From: Thermodesulfovibrionales bacterium
GTDB lineage: Bacteria; Nitrospirota; Thermodesulfovibrionia; Thermodesulfovibrionales; SM23-35
Length of the DNA: 16,424 nucleotides
Assembly: GCA_020053565.1 (NCBI GenBank)
Contig: JAGVMY010000051.1
Location: 1 to 16,424, forward strand
Direction of reading: 5' to 3'
The notes under the pieces were generated by a model that saw only the letters and a list, made by a program, of their open reading frames with translations, did not search any database and was not told where the DNA came from. Numbering within the stretch: the stretch's first letter is position 1; every line of letters starts with the position of its first letter. This document shows positions 8,801 through 13,699 of the stretch, piece after piece. Both the position numbers and the translations under genes were made by a program.

Positions 8801-9072
8801 TAATTATAGAATGTCTTTGCCCTCTGACCTGAAAGGGAAGAACCATCAGGTTCTGGAAGGAAAAGGACAGGCTCTCTTTTTAAAACCTCCCTGAAAAAAA
8901 TAATATCTTTGTAGAACTCCTCTGCACGTTCTTCTGTTGATTCAACAGCAAGAAATGGTTTATCGTACAAGGCAAGAAGGAGTGCTGAAGATGAACCTGT
9001 GAGATTGTAAATTCGGGAGGTTTTAAGGCCTTCTTTAATGATATTAGTCAGAAATGTTAAGTCTATCGGCAT
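5899..9072 (-). CDS. mfd: Transcription-repair coupling factor (Mfd)
   Basis: An ATP-driven DNA translocase that removes RNA polymerase stalled at lesions and recruits UvrA. About 1057 aa from ATG at 9072 (1062 if the in-frame TTG at 9087 is used); neither has a ribosome binding site. Domain order is normal: an N-terminal UvrB-homology part (NLTGSSSALLLALYDKPFLAV), the RNA polymerase interaction (CarD-like) domain beginning near residue 375 with DFIVHKDHGIGKFHGL, and RecG-like helicase motifs. These are FPYEETPDQ, GDVGYGKT (526-533), DEEH (627-630), TATPIPRTLHMA and QLRGRVGRS (806-814). The C-terminal D7 (TRCF) domain covers roughly residues 890-1040. It is somewhat shorter than the usual 1100-1150 aa. 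The usually near-invariant RGGILD of the UvrB-like region reads RNWILD at 156-161. It heads a unit with the TPR lipoprotein. Confidence 0.96.
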   Translation of the reverse strand: MPIDLTFLTNIIKEGLKTSRIYNLTGSSSALLLALYDKPFLAVESTEERAEEFYKDIIFFREVLKREPVLFLPEPDGSSLSGQRAKTFYNYKKSDSLVSSFKNLQSLMWSRKEMERIILLLECGTEIHRTEIEKRLQEIGYKMVSLVVEKGEYSQRNWILDVFPSTEDNPLRIEFFGDEIESIKTFDIDTQRSIKDVPQSLIFPAKDPISGTTLHELMGNAKYFFSDSIQERNRLTGDITFLSRYSIKGTGYDAGLLSIKGLGIMPEERRHIDELSQKIRQLQRENRITLISPSRGQAERLKDILREGGVVAPIIDKAHLAEYEGNISITIGDLSSGIFFPGTLILTEKEIFGSRPDYRPLKKSKVSKLLSSLDDLNTGDFIVHKDHGIGKFHGLVRQSIEGNKEDLILIEYDGGRLYIPLHSMNSIHKFHSKEGIIPKIDRLGGRTWQKTKEKVRKKIHDMAEKLIALYAEREINKGFSFSPDTELHTEFDSFFPYEETPDQINSIKDIKQDMESEKPMDRLICGDVGYGKTEVAMRATFKAVYDGKQVAVLVPTTILCEQHYRTFKKRFSAFPVRIDYLSRFKSRKEQKITIKELSTGDIDIIIGTHSLLNENINFYNLGLLVIDEEHRFGVRQKERLKELKRGVDVITLTATPIPRTLHMALSNIRDMSIIETPPEERLAVRSLVSVFDDELIKEAIKREIERNGQIFFVHNRIKDIHKIADYLMGLFPSAQNVDYSTYVPRIAVAHGQMPERELESIMLNFYDSKIDILVATAIIGSGLDIPTANTIIINRADMMGLADLYQLRGRVGRSNLRAYSYFLIPGEDIITDDAKKRLQAIQEMSYLGAGFRLAMKDLEIRGAGNLLGFEQSGHIHAVGFDLYLEMLEKAVAELKGIKIEEEFEPTISLRVNAFISEDYIDDITLRLSIYRKIGLSKTDEDIKDLEIEMGERFGKLPDEVKNLLDIMRLKIIARTLVITHIKDINGKIRVLFSHDTKIEPRDIFNLYKKRDGKIRFLPEGFELDLRGLPWKEIYKEVSSLFTCLVISDTFNKNEKAL

Positions 9073-9110
9073 TGATATTTTGGACAACTATGGAGCAATA
9101 TGATAAAGTA

Positions 9111-9119
9111 ATTATACCA
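9111..9119 (-). promoter_or_regulatory. Putative extended -10 promoter of mfd
   Basis: The minus strand reads TGGTATAAT: a consensus -10 hexamer with an extended TG at the right distance. The -35 region is weak. Predicted start near 9104 leaves a leader of about 17-32 nt depending on the start codon. It overlaps the dyad at 9112-9129. Confidence 0.5.
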
Positions 9120-9129
9120 TAAGGTATAA
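9112..9129. promoter_or_regulatory. Perfect dyad in the mfd/hisG divergent promoter region
   Basis: TTATACC at 9112-9118 and GGTATAA at 9123-9129 are exact inverted repeats around a 4-bp ATAA centre. Each half contains the -10-like sequence of one of the two diverging genes. It could be an operator for both, or simply two symmetric -10 boxes. Confidence 0.45.
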
Positions 9130-9130
9130 A
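9125..9130 (+). promoter_or_regulatory. Putative -10 box of hisG
   Basis: TATAAA lies 25 bp before the hisG start codon, and GAGAGGG (9141-9147) follows as the ribosome binding site. No convincing -35 is seen at the expected distance. Confidence 0.3.
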
Positions 9131-9154
9131 AATATTATTTGAGAGGGTGAGGCT

Positions 9155-10030
9155 ATGAATAAACTATTAAAAATCGGTCTTCCAAAGGGAAGCCTTCAGG
9201 AATCAACATTAAAACTCTTCAGAAAGGCAGGATACCATATCTCAATATCAACACGTTCTTATTATCCGTCTTTTGATGACCCTGAGATAGAGGCAATGTT
9301 AATCAGGGCACAGGAGATGGCACGATATGTTGAAGATGGAATACTCGACTGTGGGCTTACAGGGAAAGACTGGATAATGGAGCAGAATGCTTCTGTATAT
9401 GAAGTTGCTGAGCTCATTTACGCAAAAGAAGGCCTCAGGTCTGTGAGATGGGTAATCGCGGTTCCCAATGATTCTAAGATAAAGACTATAAAGGATCTGA
9501 AGGGGAAGAGGATTGCAACAGAGCTTATAGGATTTACAAAGAGATACTTAAAGTTAAAAGGAATCAAGGCAGAGGTTGATTTTTCATGGGGTGCAACAGA
9601 AGTAAAACCTCCTCACCTCGCTGATGCTATTGTAGAGCTTACAGAAACAGGCGCGTCGTTAAGGGCAAATAATCTCAGGGTTGTTGAGACTATTCTTGAG
9701 TCAAGTACACGGTTTATTGCGAATAGGAAGGCCTGGCAGGATAAATGGAAGAGACAGAAGATGCAGAATATTGTCATGCTATTAAAAGGGGCATTATCTG
9801 CCGAAGAAAAGGTTGGTCTTAAGATGAATGTGCCCCAAGGGTCTCTTAAACGTTTAATGAGCCTTCTTTCTGCCATGCATTCACCGACAATATCACCTCT
9901 TTTTGATAGCGGGTGGTATGCCCTTGAGGTAGTGATTGATGAGAAGGTTGTGCGAGATATTATCCCGAAGCTCAAGAAGGCCGGTGCAACAGGAATAGTG
10001 GAGTATCAGCTCAATAAGGTTATACCGTAA
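9155..10030 (+). CDS. hisG: ATP phosphoribosyltransferase, long form
   Basis: First step of histidine synthesis: ATP plus PRPP gives phosphoribosyl-ATP. At 291 aa this is the long form, which carries its own C-terminal regulatory domain and does not need HisZ. The catalytic half begins KIGLPKGSLQESTL and includes LDCGLTGKDW (64-73). The PRPP loop is ELTETGASLRANNLR (161-175). The C-terminal domain (about 215-290, with WYALEVVIDE and GATGIVEYQLNKVIP) is the one that binds histidine for feedback inhibition in this family. Start ATG is supported by GAGAGGG 7 nt upstream. It is the first gene of hisG-hisC-hisB and diverges from mfd. Confidence 0.96.
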   Translation: MNKLLKIGLPKGSLQESTLKLFRKAGYHISISTRSYYPSFDDPEIEAMLIRAQEMARYVEDGILDCGLTGKDWIMEQNASVYEVAELIYAKEGLRSVRWVIAVPNDSKIKTIKDLKGKRIATELIGFTKRYLKLKGIKAEVDFSWGATEVKPPHLADAIVELTETGASLRANNLRVVETILESSTRFIANRKAWQDKWKRQKMQNIVMLLKGALSAEEKVGLKMNVPQGSLKRLMSLLSAMHSPTISPLFDSGWYALEVVIDEKVVRDIIPKLKKAGATGIVEYQLNKVIP

Positions 10031-10063
10031 AAATAGACCTAAGAAACGTGCTCCTTTCTTTTG

Positions 10064-10072
10064 TGATATAAT
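10064..10072 (+). promoter_or_regulatory. Extended -10 promoter immediately before hisC
   Basis: TGATATAAT combines a perfect TATAAT (10067-10072) with TG one base upstream. It ends only 8 bp before the hisC ATG, so transcription would begin at or within a base or two of the start codon. No Shine-Dalgarno sequence precedes hisC, which fits a leaderless message. Confidence 0.5.
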
Positions 10073-10080
10073 CACTCACT

Positions 10081-11130
10081 ATGAATATTCAAAAACTCAT
10101 AAGACCCAATATACGTTCTCTTAAAGCCTATGAGGCAAAGGAGATTCCGTGCAGGGTTAAGCTTGATGCAAACGAGAGCCCTTATGGATTTCCTGAAGGG
10201 TTAAGAGCTTTGAAATCTATTAAAACGAATAGATACCCTGATCCAGAGGCAAAGGCTCTCAAAAGACTTATTTCAAGAGATTTTGGTGTAAAGTCACAAA
10301 ATATACTCCAGGGAAATGGATCGGATGAACTGATTTATTATCTGATTACAACCTTTGGCGGCCCGGTGCTTTATCCGGTGCCGACTTTCTCAATGTATGG
10401 AATTATTGCTCAGGCAATTGGTGAAAAGAAGATAGGAATACCACTCAATAAAGAGTTTGACCTTGACCTTAAAAGAATTCTTGAGGCAATAAAAAGGCAA
10501 AAACCTAAGGTAATCTTTTTAAGTTCCCCGAATAACCCTACTGGAAACTGTTTTTCCTCGGAGAAGCTATTAAAAATAATCGAATCAACTTTATCACTAT
10601 CTATAGTAGTGGTTGACGAGGCATATCAACCATTTTCGAGCAGAAAAGGATTTCTCCCTTTACTGAAGGACTATAAAAACCTTGTGATTATGAGAACACT
10701 GAGCAAGATCGGGCTTGCAGGATTGAGAGTCGGATTTCTGATCGCTGATAAAGAGATTATCCATGAGGTGAATAAGGTCAGGCTTCCATTTAATGTAAAT
10801 TCACTTTCCCAGACAGTTGCAACTGAGTTATTGAAAAAAAGAAAGACGATGCAATCATACATAAACGTAATCATCTCTGAGAGAGAGAAGCTTTTTAATG
10901 AACTGGAAAAGATAGATGGTATAAACCCATATCCCTCAGAAGCGAATTTTATATTATTCAAGGTAAAAAATGCTGATAAGCTATACAAAGGGCTTTTAAA
11001 GAAAAGCGTACTTGTGAGAAATATGAGAGGTGTTGTGAATGGTTGTCTCAGAGTAACGGTAGGAACGAATGAGGAGAACAGGATTTTTCTTAGAGCCCTG
11101 AAAGAGATTATCACTGATGAAAAAACTTGA
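10081..11130 (+). CDS. hisC: Histidinol-phosphate aminotransferase
   Basis: PLP enzyme converting imidazole-acetol phosphate and glutamate to histidinol phosphate. 349 aa, normal for the family (fold type I, class I/II aminotransferase). Motifs in order are KLDANESPYG (27-36), QGNGSDELI near 78-85, SPNNPTG (149-155), VVDEAY (177-182) with the PLP-pyridine Asp179, the Schiff-base lysine Lys209 in RTLSKIGLAGLRVGF, and the C-terminal RVTVGTNEENR with the phosphate-binding arginine. ATG 10081 has no ribosome binding site and is 50 bp after hisG; a -10 box lies just upstream. hisB follows 14 bp after its stop. Confidence 0.95.
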   Translation: MNIQKLIRPNIRSLKAYEAKEIPCRVKLDANESPYGFPEGLRALKSIKTNRYPDPEAKALKRLISRDFGVKSQNILQGNGSDELIYYLITTFGGPVLYPVPTFSMYGIIAQAIGEKKIGIPLNKEFDLDLKRILEAIKRQKPKVIFLSSPNNPTGNCFSSEKLLKIIESTLSLSIVVVDEAYQPFSSRKGFLPLLKDYKNLVIMRTLSKIGLAGLRVGFLIADKEIIHEVNKVRLPFNVNSLSQTVATELLKKRKTMQSYINVIISEREKLFNELEKIDGINPYPSEANFILFKVKNADKLYKGLLKKSVLVRNMRGVVNGCLRVTVGTNEENRIFLRALKEIITDEKT

Positions 11131-11144
11131 AAGGGAGGCAATGA

Positions 11145-11732
11145 ATGAGAACGGCTAAGGTAGAAAGGAAAACGAAAGAGACGGATATAAAGGTAGCCAT
11201 TAATCTTGACGGCGAAGGAAAATACGCTATAGATACTTCCATGCCATTTTTTAATCACATGCTCTCTTTAATGTGCAAACATGGAATTTTTGACATGAGA
11301 CTGAAGGCAAAAGGTGACATTGATATAGATTACCATCATACTGTTGAGGATATCGGTATTGTTCTTGGTAAAGCTGTAAAGCAGGCACTTGGGAATATGA
11401 AAGGGATATCACGTTATGCCCAGGCATCTGTGCCAATGGATGAGTCACTCGCATCGGTATCGCTGGATATCAGTGGAAGGCCTTACCTTGTTTATAAGGT
11501 TGAATTTCCAAAAAGAAGCAAAATTAAGGATTTTGAAACCGATTTAATTGAGGATTTCCTTCAGGCATTTGTAAGCCACAGCGGCATAACTCTTCATATT
11601 TCTGTTCCTTATGGCAGAAACACACATCATATGATTGAGGCACTATTCAAGGCTATAGGAAGAGCACTCAAAAGTGCAATAACTCTTGATCCGAGGATAA
11701 AAGGGGTTCCGACGACAAAGGGGGAATTATAG
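11145..11732 (+). CDS. hisB: Imidazoleglycerol-phosphate dehydratase
   Basis: Dehydrates imidazole glycerol phosphate to imidazole-acetol phosphate, the substrate of the HisC encoded just before it. 195 aa, a monofunctional HisB without the phosphatase domain. It has FFNHML (35-40), the metal-binding HHTVED (64-69) and the second half-repeat HHMIEA (161-166), whose His/Glu residues bind the two Mn ions; it closes with the family-typical GVPTTKGEL. Start ATG 11145 follows GGGAGG (11133-11138) at good spacing; the ATG four bases earlier (11141) is followed after four codons by a stop. Confidence 0.96.
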   Translation: MRTAKVERKTKETDIKVAINLDGEGKYAIDTSMPFFNHMLSLMCKHGIFDMRLKAKGDIDIDYHHTVEDIGIVLGKAVKQALGNMKGISRYAQASVPMDESLASVSLDISGRPYLVYKVEFPKRSKIKDFETDLIEDFLQAFVSHSGITLHISVPYGRNTHHMIEALFKAIGRALKSAITLDPRIKGVPTTKGEL

Positions 11733-11746
11733 GACAGATAGAGGAG

Positions 11747-12673
11747 ATGATGAGTAAAGAAGACATTCCAATAGAAAATACTGTAGCGGGTAATGTGATT
11801 AACCGCATTACTGGAAAGATAGTGCTTTATCTGAGGATGATCAGATTTTCGCACTCCATTTTTGCCCTTCCATTTGCATTTACCGGAGCAATTATCGCTG
11901 CAGGGGGGATTCCTTCACTGAGACAGATAGCATGGATTACTATTGCAATGGTAGGAGCAAGGTCAAGTGCGATGGGGCTCAACAGGATCATCGACAGGAA
12001 AATAGATAAGGCAAACTTAAGGACAAGTAACAGAGAGCTTCCAGCAGGAGTTATTACATTATCAGAAGCAACGTTGTTTACCATAGTATCCCTTATCGTT
12101 TTTGTTTTTGCAGCGTATATGTTAACCCCGTTGTGTCTAAAACTTTCTCCAATTGCCATTGCAGTGCTCTTCATATATTCATATACAAAAAGGGTTACAT
12201 GGGCGTATCATTTTGTCTTGGGACTGGCACTCTCTGCCGCACCTGTTGGGGCCTGGATAGCGATAAGAGGCACGCTTGATATAGAAATAATCCCAATGGG
12301 GATTGCTATCGTATTCTGGCTTGCAGGTTTTGATACACTCTATGCCTTACAGGACATAGAGTTTGATAAATCCTACGGCCTTTATTCGATACCTAAAAGA
12401 TTTGGAATAAAAAAGGCGCTTATTCTTTCAAGATTGTTCCATTTTATCACATTTCTTATGCTTGTGATTTCGGGGCTCTTGTTTAAACTTGGTCTATTCT
12501 ACTGGATAGGAATGATGGTTGTTGCAGGGCTTTTTATCTATGAACATTCCCTGGTAAAAGAAAATGATTTGAGCAAGCTTGATATGGCATTTTTTAACAT
12601 GAATGGGTATATAAGCATTGCAATCTTTATTTTTACACTACTGGACTATCTATTCTTAAAACATGCTCTGTGA
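11747..12673 (+). CDS. UbiA-family prenyltransferase (MqnP/UbiA-like)
   Basis: Integral membrane enzyme that attaches a polyprenyl chain to an aromatic acceptor in quinone synthesis. 308 aa with eight to nine hydrophobic segments. The two Asp-rich diphosphate/Mg motifs are NRIIDRKID (79-87) and DIEFD (203-207, within DTLYALQDIEFD), and RTSNRELPAG (92-101) is also typical. The DTLYALQD form is common in the putative 4-hydroxybenzoate prenyltransferase group that includes MqnP of the futalosine menaquinone pathway; which quinone is made cannot be decided here. GAGGAG (11741-11746) abuts the first ATG, so the second ATG at 11750 may be the real start. It follows hisB by 14 bp, so it is probably co-transcribed with the his genes. 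Confidence 0.9.
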   Translation: MMSKEDIPIENTVAGNVINRITGKIVLYLRMIRFSHSIFALPFAFTGAIIAAGGIPSLRQIAWITIAMVGARSSAMGLNRIIDRKIDKANLRTSNRELPAGVITLSEATLFTIVSLIVFVFAAYMLTPLCLKLSPIAIAVLFIYSYTKRVTWAYHFVLGLALSAAPVGAWIAIRGTLDIEIIPMGIAIVFWLAGFDTLYALQDIEFDKSYGLYSIPKRFGIKKALILSRLFHFITFLMLVISGLLFKLGLFYWIGMMVVAGLFIYEHSLVKENDLSKLDMAFFNMNGYISIAIFIFTLLDYLFLKHAL

Positions 12674-12681
12674 TAGTGCGT

Positions 12682-12698
12682 TAAATAAAAATTATTTA
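12682..12698. repeat. AT-only perfect inverted repeat after the prenyltransferase gene
   Basis: TAAATAA (12682-12688) and TTATTTA (12692-12698) flank AAA. The stem contains only A-T pairs and is unlikely to be a strong terminator. The rest of the 102-bp gap to the VKOR gene is AT-rich, with only weak promoter-like boxes (CATAAT at 12751). Confidence 0.35.
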
Positions 12699-12775
12699 GT
12701 ATGTGATATTATTTCTTAAATGAAATTTTCTTTTAAGTACGAAGATAGTTCATAATTTATAAAGGAGGATGACCC

Positions 12776-13699
12776 TTGAAGGGTGTAACGAGTTCTAAAA
12801 AGCGCTGGATAAATCTTATTATCTCACTTATAGGTATAGGTGTTGTGATGTTTTACAATCTATGTGAAGAATCCTGTGCATATTTGCAGGGGAGTATTTT
12901 CGGCATAGAAATGAAATACTTCGGACTCTTTTATATGGGTATGCTCATTGCGTTTAATCTCCTTAGGAGAGATTTAGTTCTTCTGTCTTTGCTCTCTTTC
13001 GGTGTGGGGGCAGAGATATACCTTATAGGGTTTCAGATAGTGAGCGGGATATATTGTTACTACTGTCTTGGATTCGGTGCTGTTGTTGTTCTTTTATTTT
13101 TGTTGAACTTTACTATGTCTAAAAAGGCTGTTATAGGCATTTCTATAATTGTTGGGTTCATTCTATTTGTAGTTTTGTTTAAAGGCATTGTTACCCCTGC
13201 GTATGCAGATGAAATTATTTTGCCTTCCTTCGGCAATGGTAAGATAGAGGTACGATTATACACTGACTATTTCTGTGGTCCTTGCAGGTCGTTAGAACCG
13301 AAATTAGAACCCGTCATTAAGGATTTAGTGAAAAGAAACATTATCAATATTACGTTTGTTGATACGCCAATTCATTCTTACACCAAGTTCTATGCGAGAT
13401 ATTTTCTTTACAGTTTAAAGGAGAAAAAAGAGATTAATCATGTTCTTCGTGTGAGGACTGCTCTTTTTGAGGCTGCGAAGAACAAGGTAACAGAAGAGGA
13501 AAAATTAGAAGAAATCCTGAAAAATAAGGGTATAAGATTTAAACCATTTGATGTAATACCTACTCTTAATATATACAGTAGTTTTATAAAGGAAGACAAA
13601 GTCACTGCAACGCCTACGTGTGTCATATTCAACGGCAATAAGAAAGAAGACTTCAAAGGTTATGCTGATATCTTAAAGGCCTTTGAAAGTTTAAGGTGA
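12776..13699 (+). CDS. VKOR-like thiol oxidase fused to a thioredoxin-like (DsbA-type) domain
   Basis: A 307-aa membrane-bound disulfide-forming enzyme. Residues 10-140 hold four to five membrane helices with the VKOR layout: loop cysteines Cys30 and Cys34 (LCEESCAYLQGSIFGIEMKY) and the membrane active site CYYC (94-97), which passes electrons to quinone in this family. After a short TPAYADE linker, residues 155-307 form a thioredoxin fold with RLYTDYFCGPC (CGPC at 167-170) and a cis-proline motif ATPT (278-281; Pro280). In VKOR fusions the Trx domain faces the periplasm and is reoxidised by the VKOR part. The start is TTG, chosen because AAGGAGG (12762-12768) lies exactly 7 nt upstream. Its 3' end overlaps the convergent ATPase gene by 9 bp. 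An extra Cys282 follows the cis-Pro loop. Confidence 0.85.
   Translation: MKGVTSSKKRWINLIISLIGIGVVMFYNLCEESCAYLQGSIFGIEMKYFGLFYMGMLIAFNLLRRDLVLLSLLSFGVGAEIYLIGFQIVSGIYCYYCLGFGAVVVLLFLLNFTMSKKAVIGISIIVGFILFVVLFKGIVTPAYADEIILPSFGNGKIEVRLYTDYFCGPCRSLEPKLEPVIKDLVKRNIINITFVDTPIHSYTKFYARYFLYSLKEKKEINHVLRVRTALFEAAKNKVTEEEKLEEILKNKGIRFKPFDVIPTLNIYSSFIKEDKVTATPTCVIFNGNKKEDFKGYADILKAFESLR

Noticed and set aside
10671..11258. A 195-codon minus-strand frame across hisC and hisB
   Set aside because: Antisense to two clear enzymes and spanning their junction, with low-complexity Ser/Phe-rich content and no family resemblance.
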